DNA of 64,000 nucleotides, from the NCBI GenBank assembly GCA_963730325.1, contig CAVSRC010000006.1, positions 62,001-126,000 of the forward strand, written 5' to 3'. The notes under the pieces were generated by a model. The model made no database searches. It was given only the letters and a program-made list of their open reading frames with translations, and had not been told where the DNA came from. This document shows, in pieces, positions 26,499 to 34,614 of the stretch. This stretch comes from CAVSRC01 sp963730325 (lineage in GTDB: Bacteria > Pseudomonadota > Alphaproteobacteria > Rhizobiales > Kaistiaceae). The translations under genes and the position numbers were made by a program. How positions within the stretch are numbered: position 1 is the stretch's first letter; the number at the start of each line of letters is the position of its first letter.

Positions 26499-28034
26499 TC
26501 ATTGGATGATGAAGCCGTAGTTGCCCTGGTAGGTGCCGGCCGGCGCCTTGGCGCCCTGGGCGCCATAGACCCGGTTGATGTCGCCGAGGAGATTCGATTG
26601 GGCGTCGCTGGCGGTGCTGTAGCCGTCGGCGGGCCCGGCCAGCGCCGAACGGGCCACCGGCTTGACCAGGTAGGGCGTGATGATGATGACCAGCTCGGTC
26701 TCGTTGCGCTGGAAGTCGCGGCTGCGGAACAGCGGCCCCAGAATCGGCAGGTCGCCCAGTCCGGGGAACTTGCCGATCGACTGGCGGACGTTGTCCTGCA
26801 GCATGCCGCCCATGACCAGCGCGCCGCCGGAGGGCAGTTCGAGCGTGCTCTCGGCACGGCGCACCTTGAGGCCAGGAATGGTGAGGTCGTTGAGGGTGAA
26901 GGACCCGTCGGAGGTCAGCTCCGACACCTCGGTCTTGACCCTGATGCTGATGCGACCTTCGGAGAGCACCACCGGCGTGAAGCCGAGGGCAACGCCGAAG
27001 GGCTTGAATTCGACGGTGACGTTGCCCGACTGGTCCATGCCGGTGGGCACCGGGAACTCACCGCCGGCGAGGAAGGAGGCGGTCTCGCCCGAGATGGCGG
27101 TCAGCGTCGGCTCGGCCAGCGTCTTGATCATGCCGGTCTGCTCAAGCGCGCGCAGCGTCGCCGACAGGCTGTTGACGCCGTCGCTGTAGCCGAGCCTCAG
27201 GGCGTTGTTGGACAGCGCGCTGCCGTTGACGCCGAAGGGCGAGTTGCTGGTGCTGCACACGTTGGCCGCGGTGCAGGTGGAGAAGTTGCCGATGCTGATA
27301 TTGCCGTTCATCTCGATGCCGAGCTGCTTGGCAATGCTGCGCTCGACCTCGGCGACGGTGACCTTGAGGTGGACCTGATCCTCGCCCTCGATGGTGAGCA
27401 GGTTGACCACCGAGGAGGTCGGCGCGGAGGAGCCCGAGGTGGAGTTGCTGAGGGTCACATTGATGCCGCCGTTGGAGCCGCCCGACGAGCTGGACGACGA
27501 GGAGGACTTCGAGCCCCCGCCGCCGGCATTGGCGCCGCCATTGGCGAAGATGTTGGCGATATCCTCGGCGCGGCGGGCATCGGCGGCGTTGCGCACCGTG
27601 CCGGAGAGCACGATGTTGTCGCTGATGATCTCCACCTTGACGTCGGAATTGGGAATCAGGCGGCGCAGCATCTCGGTCAGGCCGACCGTGTCGCGTTCGA
27701 CTTCGAGATCGAGGAAGGCGACCTGATCGCCGGCGCGATCGAAGACGATGATGTTCGACTGACCGACGGCAACGCCGGTGATGTAGATGCGGCGGGCGGT
27801 GCGGATGACCGCATCGGCGATCGCCGGGTTCGAAACCAGGATGTCGCGGGCGTCGCGCGGCAGGTCGACGATGACCGACTTGTTGAGGCCGACCTTGACG
27901 GTGCGATGGGCGGCACCGGCCGCCATCATCGGCATGTCCTGGGCACGCGCCGGCGAGAGCGAGACGTCGGCTGCGCTGACGGCGACAAGCGCCAGTGCTG
28001 CCAGCACCACCCGACACAGGATTGCTTGCACCAT
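26499..28034 (-). CDS. cpaC: Flp pilus secretin CpaC/RcpA
   Basis: Outer-membrane secretin of about 511 residues. A Sec signal is followed by the pilus N-terminal domain (residues about 35-105, TVKVGLNKSVIVDLPRDARD), a BON/STN-like stretch with a Ser/Gly-rich insert (residues about 170-205), and the secretin domain ending in VPTGMDQSGNVTVEFKPFGV and PSGGALVMGGMLQDN. It forms the channel for the Flp fibre. The ATG at 28034 is preferred (GGGA nine bases upstream, signal at once); 28070 is an alternative. Confidence 0.93.
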   Translation of the reverse strand: MVQAILCRVVLAALALVAVSAADVSLSPARAQDMPMMAAGAAHRTVKVGLNKSVIVDLPRDARDILVSNPAIADAVIRTARRIYITGVAVGQSNIIVFDRAGDQVAFLDLEVERDTVGLTEMLRRLIPNSDVKVEIISDNIVLSGTVRNAADARRAEDIANIFANGGANAGGGGSKSSSSSSSSGGSNGGINVTLSNSTSGSSAPTSSVVNLLTIEGEDQVHLKVTVAEVERSIAKQLGIEMNGNISIGNFSTCTAANVCSTSNSPFGVNGSALSNNALRLGYSDGVNSLSATLRALEQTGMIKTLAEPTLTAISGETASFLAGGEFPVPTGMDQSGNVTVEFKPFGVALGFTPVVLSEGRISIRVKTEVSELTSDGSFTLNDLTIPGLKVRRAESTLELPSGGALVMGGMLQDNVRQSIGKFPGLGDLPILGPLFRSRDFQRNETELVIIITPYLVKPVARSALAGPADGYSTASDAQSNLLGDINRVYGAQGAKAPAGTYQGNYGFIIQ

Positions 28035-28073
28035 CTTCGCAGTTCCCTGGTTGTAGCCCGCGCGTGTCATCGG

Positions 28074-28913
28074 TCAGCGAATACCCGTCACCTGTTTGGC
28101 GATGCCATCCTTGACCAGCGTGACCGTGCCTTCGCTGTTGGGACCGCCGATGAGATGCACGGCGTCGTTCTCGGCGTCGGATGGGCTCGAAGCGGAATCG
28201 GAGACGCTGCGCAGGGCGAGGTTCAGCCGGTCGCTCATCTGCTGGGCAACGGTGATGATCTGCGCCTGCTGCGGGGTCAGCTCGAGGGTCGCGGTGCGCC
28301 CGATAACGGTGTCGCCGCCGTCGCTGCCCTCCTTCTTGGGGGCCTTCTCGATCGTCTGGTCGATGGCCAGCACGCGCACATTGTTGAGGATCGTCTCGGT
28401 GGTGAATTCGGAACTGCTGCTGTCGGCGTTCTGGCCGTTCTTGCGGGTCATGATGACGTCGACGTGGTCGTTGGGCAGGATGAAGCCGCCGGCGCTGGTA
28501 TCGGCCGCGATCCTGATGGCGACGGCGCGCTTGCCCTCCGGCAGGATCGCCGACATGAAGCCGCGATCGGAGCGGATGAGCTTGGCGTCGCTGATCGGCT
28601 CGCCGGCATAGAAGCCGGCGCGGACGATGGCGTCGATGACGGTCGCCTTGGATGTCTCAGTGCCACCGGTGATGAACTGGGGCGAGATGCTATCCTTCGG
28701 CCAGTCGCGCCAGGCGACATCGCCATCGGTGATCGTCGTGCCCATCGCCACGTCCTTGGTGGCGACCAGCACCTTCTCGGTATTCGTATCGACCTGCTTG
28801 ACCGGCTCGGGCGCCGACTTGGGCGCCGGCGCGGTGAGGTTGAACGCCAGCACCATGGCGATCAGGCCAGCGGCGGCCGCGATACCCAGAACAGCAACAC
28901 GGGAGAGCTTCAT
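28074..28913 (-). CDS. cpaB: Flp pilus assembly protein CpaB/RcpC
   Basis: A protein of 279 residues with an N-terminal membrane helix (KLSRVAVLGIAAAAGLIAMVL) and an SAF domain (residues about 50-115, VLVATKDVAMGTTITDGDVA). Further on is the RcpC/CpaB segment LPNDHVDVIMTRKN and LTPQQAQIITVAQQMSDRLN. It lies in the periplasm and works with the secretin. The ATG at 28913 is chosen over 28964 because the helix starts there. CtrA-like half-site ATGGTTAA lies about 70 bases upstream. Confidence 0.92.
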   Translation of the reverse strand: MKLSRVAVLGIAAAAGLIAMVLAFNLTAPAPKSAPEPVKQVDTNTEKVLVATKDVAMGTTITDGDVAWRDWPKDSISPQFITGGTETSKATVIDAIVRAGFYAGEPISDAKLIRSDRGFMSAILPEGKRAVAIRIAADTSAGGFILPNDHVDVIMTRKNGQNADSSSSEFTTETILNNVRVLAIDQTIEKAPKKEGSDGGDTVIGRTATLELTPQQAQIITVAQQMSDRLNLALRSVSDSASSPSDAENDAVHLIGGPNSEGTVTLVKDGIAKQVTGIR

Positions 28914-29121
28914 TTCACGCAAACCCTTTGAAGGCCGATCCCGACCGACTGCCGCCAGTTTCACGCAGCAATCGTGTACTTATGGTTAATCAGAGGTGTG
29001 GATTCTTGATTAACGAAAGCTTTCGAGGTCGGCAGTCCCAAGGGATCGCGCTCGCGGTTGAGCCCGGCCGGGGGTTTCTGGCGCCGGTCGCGACGGACAC
29101 GACGGCGGCACCGACAATCCG
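28914..29121 (-). promoter_or_regulatory. Control region of the cpaB-tadC operon
   Basis: A 208-base gap between cpaA and cpaB, both read leftward. On the minus strand the half-site TTAACCAT (28982-28989) lies about 70 bases before the cpaB ATG, and a TTAATCAAGAATCC-type AT-rich stretch follows. The gap implies that cpaB onward has its own promoter, perhaps CtrA-controlled as in Caulobacter. This is inference. Confidence 0.4.
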
Positions 29122-29637
29122 CTAGCCGATCGCCATGTGCATCCAGATCGTGTGCGGATACGTGGCGAGCCCGGCGGCGGCCAGCGCGACCCCATATGGC
29201 ACACCCGCCCTCTCATCGTGCAGCCGCTGGATCCACGGCTGGCGGATGATGAAGGCGGGCAAGACCGACCGCCGGAAAGTAAGCAGAAGCAAAGTCAGAA
29301 CACCGCCGAAGATCGAGGCGATGGCGATGAACTCGATGGTGCTGGCCCAGCCCAGCCACAGCGCGGTGACGGAGGCGAGCTTGGCATCGCCGCCGCCGAT
29401 CCAGCCGAAGGCAAAGCAGGAGAAAGCGACCGCCAGCACGGCGCCGCCCGCCGCCCAGTGCAGCCCGAAGGTGTGGAGGTCCATGCCGGCGAACGGCGAA
29501 AGCACAACGAAGGCCGCCACCAGGACCAGCGTCACCCGGTTGGAGATGGTCATGGTCATGAGATCGGAGATGGCGGCATAGGCCATGGCCAGTGGAAACA
29601 CTGCAAAGAGGACCTGCTGGACAATCACTGCGGCCAT
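29122..29637 (-). CDS. cpaA: Prepilin peptidase CpaA/TadV (A24)
   Basis: Inner-membrane aspartyl protease of 171 residues that processes Flp prepilins and probably the TadE-like pseudopilins. Six hydrophobic segments are visible. The two catalytic Asp residues lie in YAAISDLMTMTISNR and in FGWIGGGDAKL (GxGD motif). The ATG at 29637 is taken over an upstream start at 29661 that adds eight residues. It sits between the pilin genes and cpaB, all leftward. Confidence 0.92.
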   Translation of the reverse strand: MAAVIVQQVLFAVFPLAMAYAAISDLMTMTISNRVTLVLVAAFVVLSPFAGMDLHTFGLHWAAGGAVLAVAFSCFAFGWIGGGDAKLASVTALWLGWASTIEFIAIASIFGGVLTLLLLTFRRSVLPAFIIRQPWIQRLHDERAGVPYGVALAAAGLATYPHTIWMHMAIG

Positions 29638-29786
29638 TACCGCCTCCGCTTCGACTTTCACCAGAAAACTAACGGCCGATGATTAAGAGGGGCTTTAGCG
29701 GACCGTCGGCATGTTAACGATCCGGGCCCGCGCGGCGGCGGCAGGCGCGGCCATGCCGGACAGGCGGCGCGCGGAGGCAGAGGGCG

Positions 29787-29951
29787 CTATTTGAACTGGG
29801 CAGCGATGGCGCTGATCATGCCATTGAGCGACGTGCCAATGGTCGTGGCGGCCAATATCAGTGCAATGCTGATGACCGAACCGATTATGGCGTATTCGAG
29901 TGCGGTGCTGCCCGAACAGTCGCGCAGGAATCGAGCAACCGTGGCCGTCAT
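29787..29951 (-). CDS. Flp-type pilin, second copy
   Basis: A 54-residue Flp family pilin. After a short basic leader (TATVARFLRDCSGS) comes the Flp core TALEYAIIGSVISIALILAA with the E+Y pair after the processing site, then a short tail TIGTSLNGMISAIAAQFK. The expected processing site follows the Gly in CSGS rather than a canonical Gly. The ATG at 29951 is chosen because leader length then matches the other copy. It lies downstream of the main flp gene and is more divergent, so it may be a minor pilin. Confidence 0.8.
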   Translation of the reverse strand: MTATVARFLRDCSGSTALEYAIIGSVISIALILAATTIGTSLNGMISAIAAQFK

Positions 29952-30056
29952 GGCGGTTCCATTTCGCACTTTGTTGCGCGGCTCCAAAAACGAAGCCGCG
30001 CGCGCCTCGAAATCCGGCACGCGCGGCTCCTGAGGCCAAGCCAAGGCAATTTTGGT

Positions 30057-30080
30057 GGCGCCGCACTCGGGCGCGGCGCC
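30057..30080 (-). terminator. Hairpin between the two flp genes
   Basis: GGCGCCGC (30057-30064), an eight-base loop and GCGGCGCC (30073-30080) form a perfect stem nine bases after the first flp stop. There is no U-run on the transcript strand, so it may attenuate or stabilise rather than terminate. It would explain high expression of the main pilin relative to downstream genes. Confidence 0.4.
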
Positions 30081-30088
30081 GCCGGCTA

Positions 30089-30271
30089 TTAGCCGCCGCC
30101 ACCGGAGGCGGTGAGCTGATCGGCGATGTACTGGAAGGTGCCGTTCAGCTTGGAACCAAGGGTGGTGGCCGCGGCGATGATGGCGACACCGATCAGCGTG
30201 GCGATCAGGCCATACTCAATAGCGGTTGCGCCGGACTCGTCCTTGGCGAAACGGGAAATCATGGTCTGCAT
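30089..30271 (-). CDS. flp: Flp-type major pilin
   Basis: A 60-residue Flp family pilin: leader QTMISRFAKDESG, then ATAIEYGLIATLIGVAIIAA with the Flp signature Glu-Tyr, then TLGSKLNGTFQYIADQL and a Gly tail. CpaA should cleave after the Gly in DESG. The ATG at 30271 has GAGGAG nine bases upstream; a longer frame to 30370 is rejected because it adds a non-pilin N-terminus. It leads the leftward pilus genes and faces a long AT-rich control region. Confidence 0.93.
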   Translation of the reverse strand: MQTMISRFAKDESGATAIEYGLIATLIGVAIIAAATTLGSKLNGTFQYIADQLTASGGGG

Positions 30272-30657
30272 GAGGGACTCCTCACTCCGGGTTTCTTTGT
30301 GTCGGCTCAGCCCGGCTTCGGCCGGCGGCGTGGCCAGGAGCGGACTGTAGAACTGAAACCCTGCAAGCAAGTTAATATCGACAACGCTTATTACGGCCCA
30401 ATATAACTAATGGGTAAGCATAAGAATTCGTTTATGGGGATAATTGCTTACGTTTCTCCGATATTTTGCCACGCATCTTTTGGTTTACAAGTCTTTACCG
30501 CATTTTTGGTAGGACTCCATTCACCATCGCCGGGAAAAGCGATTGAATTGCCTCACTTTCGGGGACCACTGTATTTCCGGCACTGGGGGCCGGCCTTAAA
30601 CCTTCGTTCACCATGTCGAGCGTAGGTTCAGCCGAACGCGCATCTCGCGGAGGTCCC
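30272..30657. promoter_or_regulatory. AT-rich intergenic control region between divergent pilus units
   Basis: A 386-base gap with no gene, noticeably lower in G+C than the rest of the window. It lies between flp (leftward) and the CpaC-N-terminal-like gene (rightward), so it should hold both promoters. It contains the inverted repeat GTAAGCA (30414-30420) / TGCTTAC (30445-30451), with a 24-base spacer, and AT-rich runs around 30370-30410 and 30455-30510. Short ORFs inside have no codon bias or ribosome site and are not believed. Confidence 0.5.
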
Positions 30658-31146
30658 ATGTTCGCGCTTCCCTTCACAGCCGCATCCGCCGGACGTTTTG
30701 TCGCACTGACCTGCGCCGCACTGGCGAGCGTTGCACTGTCCGCGGCGGCCACAGCGGCGGCGGAGCCGATCTCGGTGATCGTCGACCGCGCCAAGGTGCT
30801 GCACATCTCGCAGCCGGCAGACGTGGTCATCATCGGCAACCCGGCGATCGCCGATGCCACGATCCAGGACAGCCAGACCCTGATCATCACCGGCCGCAGC
30901 TTCGGCACGACCAACCTGATCGTGCTCGACAAGGAAGGCCGCTCGATTGCCGACAACATCGTGACGGTGAAGCCATCCAACGACCAGGTGGTGACGATCT
31001 ACCGGCGCGACTCGCGCCAGACGCTGTCGTGCACGCCGGAATGCTCGCCGGTGATGTCGCTGGGCGACACGCCGAGCGTCTTCTCGGCCGCCAATGCGCA
31101 GATCGATGCGGCGCGCTCGCTGGCGAGCGCGGCGGCAAAGAACTAG
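30658..31146 (+). CDS. Secretin N-terminal-domain protein (CpaC N-domain only)
   Basis: Exported protein of 162 residues. A Sec signal is followed by the type II/III secretion pilus N-terminal domain: ISVIVDRAKVLHISQPADVV, GNPAIADATIQDSQTLIITG and FGTTNLIVLDKEG, matching the same region of the CpaC here. There is no secretin domain; the tail has two Cys (SCTPECS) that could pair. It is divergent from flp and precedes tadE. Such short CpaC-like proteins occur beside rhizobial tad loci and may be periplasmic partners of the secretin. The ATG at 30658 has CGGAGG upstream. Confidence 0.8.
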   Translation: MFALPFTAASAGRFVALTCAALASVALSAAATAAAEPISVIVDRAKVLHISQPADVVIIGNPAIADATIQDSQTLIITGRSFGTTNLIVLDKEGRSIADNIVTVKPSNDQVVTIYRRDSRQTLSCTPECSPVMSLGDTPSVFSAANAQIDAARSLASAAAKN

Positions 31147-31195
31147 AGCGCGTCACGGTCGGACAGGGCCATCACGCTTCGGCGCCCGCAAACGC

Positions 31196-31206
31196 GGTTA
31201 ACAGAA
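31196..31206 (+). promoter_or_regulatory. GGTTAACAGAA motif upstream of tadE
   Basis: Exact 11-base copy of the motif at 18363-18373 ahead of tadD. It lies 124 bases before the tadE ATG in the 183-base gap after the CpaC-N-like gene. It contains GTTAAC, part of the CtrA half-site. Shared regulation of tadD and tadE is a plausible inference. Confidence 0.35.
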
Positions 31207-31329
31207 GGTTGCGGGAGCCTCTCGGCTTCTCAATGGCGCGCGAAACCGTTTCTCAATCGTTACCGGCTAGGAATCGACCCTGGACGTGAGGAGCGTGTGC
31301 GCCGTCCATACCGGCGGGGTCGCTTGTAG

Positions 31330-31899
31330 ATGACTTCAATCCTGGCAAGAACGATCGCCTTCTCCCGCCGCGCCGCCGGGCGCGGCGCGCTGGCGCGCTT
31401 CGGCCGTAACCAGAAGGGCGCGACCGTGGTCGAGTTCGCGCTGGTCGCGGCGCCGTTCTTCGCGCTCATGTTCGCCATCATCGAAACGGCGCTCCTATTC
31501 TTCGCCGACCAGGCGCTCGACACCGCCGTCTCCAGCGCGGCACGGCTGATCCGCACCGGCCAGGCGCAGGAAGACAGCATGAGCGCCACCGCTTTCAAGA
31601 ACGATATCTGCAACAGGATGGTCGGGCTGCTTGACTGCGAAAACGGCCTCAAGGTCGACGTGCAGAAGTATTCGGACTTCGATTCGATCGATCTCGCCAC
31701 GCCGGTCGACGCGGACGGCAATCTCAACGTCACCGAGAACTACAATGCCGGCCATGGCGGCGACATCGTCGTGGTGCGCGCCTATTACCAATGGCCGGTG
31801 TTCGTGGGCCTGCTCGGCAACAATCTGGGCGACATGCCCAACGGCACCCACCTGCTGGTCGCCACGGCGGCCTTCCGCAACGAGCCCTTCTCATGGTGA
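31330..31899 (+). CDS. tadE: TadE-family pseudopilin
   Basis: A 189-residue TadE-like protein. Basic leader, then the type IVb pseudopilin core NQKGATVVEFALVAAPFFAL with Gly before the cleavage site and Glu at +5, then a single helix. The periplasmic part has a Cys pair (DICNRMVGLLDCE). It is probably processed by CpaA. Its last seven bases overlap the next gene. Confidence 0.88.
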   Translation: MTSILARTIAFSRRAAGRGALARFGRNQKGATVVEFALVAAPFFALMFAIIETALLFFADQALDTAVSSAARLIRTGQAQEDSMSATAFKNDICNRMVGLLDCENGLKVDVQKYSDFDSIDLATPVDADGNLNVTENYNAGHGGDIVVVRAYYQWPVFVGLLGNNLGDMPNGTHLLVATAAFRNEPFSW

Positions 31900-32465
31900 C
31901 ACCGACACGCCATCGCTGGCTGCACCTGCTCCGCCGGCTGCCGTTCGCGCGGCTGGCCTGGGACCGTTCGGCGGTCTCGGCGGTCGAGTTCGCGCTGATT
32001 CTGCCGGTGATGCTGGTGCTTTACATCGGCGGCATCCAGGTCAGCGAGGCGCTCAGCATCAACCGCAAGGTCGGCCACGTCACCAGCACGCTCGCCGACC
32101 TGGTGACCCAGTCGAAATCGCTTACCAACTCCGACATGGAGAACATCTTCGACGCCTCGTCGTCGGTGATGGCGCCCTACGCCGCCGGACCGCTGGAGAT
32201 CTCGGTGGCGGAGATCCACATCGACAACAACGGCAACGCGACGGTGCAATGGAGCGACGCGCGCAACACGAATGCGCCCGCGGTGGGTTCGAGCGTGACG
32301 CTGCCGACGGCTATCGCGGTGGCCAATTCCTATGTGGTCGCCGCCGTGGCGCACTATCCCTTCACGCCGTCGATCGGCTACGTGCTGACCGGCTCGTTCG
32401 ACCTGCACAGCACCTACTATCTGAAGCCGCGCCTCAGCGATTCGATCACGCGCACGGCAAGCTGA
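31893..32465 (+). CDS. TadE/TadF-family pseudopilin
   Basis: A 190-residue protein beginning at ATG 31893, seven bases inside tadE. It has a basic leader, RSAVSAVEFALILPVMLVLY with the +5 Glu of TadE/TadF proteins, a single helix and a periplasmic domain. With tadE it probably forms minor pilin components. A TadG-type protein with a von Willebrand domain, often the third gene here, is absent from the window. Confidence 0.85.
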   Translation: MVTPTRHRWLHLLRRLPFARLAWDRSAVSAVEFALILPVMLVLYIGGIQVSEALSINRKVGHVTSTLADLVTQSKSLTNSDMENIFDASSSVMAPYAAGPLEISVAEIHIDNNGNATVQWSDARNTNAPAVGSSVTLPTAIAVANSYVVAAVAHYPFTPSIGYVLTGSFDLHSTYYLKPRLSDSITRTAS

Positions 32466-32474
32466 ACTCCCGGG

Positions 32475-33404
32475 CTAGCCGCCGTCGGCGGCGTCCGGCG
32501 CGGTGACCAGATCCTTGATCACGGCATAATCGGCGGCCGTGGCCGGCGCGAAGCCGCCACCGCCGATGCTGGCGCCGTCCACGGCGTCGAGCGCATCCGG
32601 CGCTTCCGTGGCCATCGCCGTCAGAGCAGTGGCGATCAGCGTCTTCAGTTCGTCCGGCAGGTCGGTGCGCACGACATGCGGCCCGAAGGGGATCAGCGGC
32701 GACGTCCAGACGATGTTCAGGCGGTCCATGGCAAGCGCGCCCGCCGACACCATGCGCGTGAAGACGCCGAACGAGTAGCCGGACGCGGCATCGCCGGAGA
32801 GGCTCGACCAGCCGGCGGCGAGATCGGCCTCGTCGGTGAAGAGCATGGTGACGGCCTGCTCGGGATCGGGCGCGGTGAGAACCGAGGAGAAGTAGGTTTT
32901 GGCGTCGATGCCCTGGCCGGCCAGCGCCTTGAGGGGCACCAGGCGGCCGGCGACCGAATCGGCGCCGGTCAAGGCGAGGCGCTTGCCGCGGGCATCGGCG
33001 AGGCTGGCGACGGCGCCGCCGGCATGGGCGACGAGCACGGAGTGGAAGCCGCGCGAACCGTCGAAGGCGGTGGGGAGCGCGACCGGCTCGACGCAGGCGC
33101 AGAGCACCTGCGCGGTGACGTAGCTCGACGCGCTGTGGATGGCGTACTGCACGCGGGCCGAGACCTGGGCGTCGATGAGGGCGTCGTAATCGGCCATGGC
33201 GACAATCTCGACCGGCAGGCCGAGACGATCCTGCATGTAGGCGCGGAACGGCTCCAGCCGGGCAATGTCGTAGGCGGCGCCGCGTGGCGTCACCGTACCG
33301 ATGCGCAATACCTTGAGGTCGTCGCGCCAGCCGGCAACAGCCGGCGCCGCCGCCACGGCGACAAGCGCCAGGGCCACCGCAGCTAACCGCAGAAACCGCC
33401 GCAT
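32475..33404 (-). CDS. PhnD-like periplasmic substrate-binding protein
   Basis: Exported protein of 309 residues with a Sec signal (RFLRLAAVALALVAVAAAPA). The body is a phosphate/phosphonate-type binding fold: FRAYMQDRLGLPVEIVAMAD, YDALIDAQVSARVQYAIHSA, FHSVLVAHAGGAVASLADAR and IPFGPHVVRTDLPDEL. ATG 33404 opens the signal. No permease or ATPase is adjacent, so it may be a sensor-linked or orphan binding protein; the ligand is unknown. It is convergent with the pseudopilin gene. Confidence 0.8.
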   Translation of the reverse strand: MRRFLRLAAVALALVAVAAAPAVAGWRDDLKVLRIGTVTPRGAAYDIARLEPFRAYMQDRLGLPVEIVAMADYDALIDAQVSARVQYAIHSASSYVTAQVLCACVEPVALPTAFDGSRGFHSVLVAHAGGAVASLADARGKRLALTGADSVAGRLVPLKALAGQGIDAKTYFSSVLTAPDPEQAVTMLFTDEADLAAGWSSLSGDAASGYSFGVFTRMVSAGALAMDRLNIVWTSPLIPFGPHVVRTDLPDELKTLIATALTAMATEAPDALDAVDGASIGGGGFAPATAADYAVIKDLVTAPDAADGG

Positions 33405-33476
33405 TCCCGCCCTCTTCCGTCCGAGCACGCCCCGGCCCATCCTGCCCGAACCGGGCCGGAGCGGAAAGGCTTCCGT

Positions 33477-34523
33477 CTAGCTGCGCGAGAAGACGTAGTT
33501 GGTCGACTGGCGATAGGTTTCGCCGGGCCTCAGGATCGAGGTCGGGAAACCGGGATGATTGGGCGCGTCGGGGAAGGCCTGCGGTTCGAAGCAGCAGCCG
33601 CCGTTGACGGCGTAGTTGCGCCCTTCCAGGCCGGGAACCGGGATCGCCATCATGTAGCCGTCATAGAACTGGACGCCGGGTTCGGTCGAGGCGATGTCGA
33701 GGGCGATGCCGCTTTTCAGCGACTCGAGCCGCGCATGCGGGCGCGGCGTTGCCGAGCGGGCGCGGTCGACGACGAAATTCTTGTCGATGATCACCCGCTT
33801 GCCGTCGCGCATCTGGCGGATCGGGCTGAGCGAGCGGAAATCGTAGACCGAGCCGGCGACGGCAACGACCTCGCCGGTGGGAATATCGTCGGCGTCGGTC
33901 GGCGTATAGGCGTTGGCGAAGATGCGCACGTGGTGATCGAGGATGGTCGGCGAATCGTCGAGATTGAAATAGGAGTGCTGGGCGAGGTTGACCAGCGTCG
34001 GCGTATCGGTGGTCGCCTCGATTTCCATGCGCAGCGTGGCCGGCGCCTCGACGATGTAGCGAAGCTTGACCGTCACGGCACCGGGATAGCCTTCCTCGCC
34101 GTCCGGGCTGTCGATGGCAAGCGTGACGCTGGTGGCGTCGTGATCGACCAGGCGCCAGGGGCGCGCGCCGAAGCCGCGAAAGCCGCCATGCAGATGGTTG
34201 CGGCCGTGCTCGTTGAGCGACACCTGGTAGTCGTGCCCGTCGATCGAGAAGCGGCCGCCGCCGATACGGTTGGCCGAGCGGCCGACGACGGCGCCGAAAT
34301 GCGGCGAATGCTCGAGATAGTCGCCGAGGTTGTCGAAGCCCAGAACCAGCGGATGGGCGACGCCGGCCAGGCGCACGTCGCGGATGACGGCTCCCAATGT
34401 GATGACGCGGACGCTCAGCTCGCCGGCGGCAATCGCCACCTCGCGAATCTCGTCTCCCTCCGGCGTCGTTCCAAAAACGTAGGCAACCATCGTCCCGTTC
34501 GCCCCTGTCGCGTCCGCCATCAT
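33477..34523 (-). CDS. galM: Aldose 1-epimerase (galactose mutarotase)
   Basis: Sugar anomer epimerase of about 348 residues. Evidence: FGAVVGRSANRIGGGRFSID, then HLHGGFRGFGARPW with the first catalytic His, LAQHSYFNLDD with the second, GVQFYDG, and the catalytic Glu in CFEPQAFPDAPNH. Starts at 34523 or 34520 are equivalent. The gene stands between a binding protein and a phosphohexomutase on the same strand, 91 bases below the latter. Substrate is probably a hexose or pentose. Confidence 0.9.
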   Translation of the reverse strand: MMADATGANGTMVAYVFGTTPEGDEIREVAIAAGELSVRVITLGAVIRDVRLAGVAHPLVLGFDNLGDYLEHSPHFGAVVGRSANRIGGGRFSIDGHDYQVSLNEHGRNHLHGGFRGFGARPWRLVDHDATSVTLAIDSPDGEEGYPGAVTVKLRYIVEAPATLRMEIEATTDTPTLVNLAQHSYFNLDDSPTILDHHVRIFANAYTPTDADDIPTGEVVAVAGSVYDFRSLSPIRQMRDGKRVIIDKNFVVDRARSATPRPHARLESLKSGIALDIASTEPGVQFYDGYMMAIPVPGLEGRNYAVNGGCCFEPQAFPDAPNHPGFPTSILRPGETYRQSTNYVFSRS

Positions 34524-34614
34524 AAACAATCATCGGCAAATTAGCGACATGTCAGACGAAACAAATCGATGCGTCGCCCGCTACGCATTTCTGGCAGGGC
34601 GCGCCGCAACGCGC

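Noticed and set aside
26468..26857. Upstream extension of cpaD
   Set aside because: Lies inside cpaC in another frame; the lipoprotein signal starts at 26467.
26328..28931. 867-codon plus-strand open frame
   Set aside because: Antisense of cpaC and cpaB; Gly/Asp/Arg-rich composition typical of GC-rich shadow frames.
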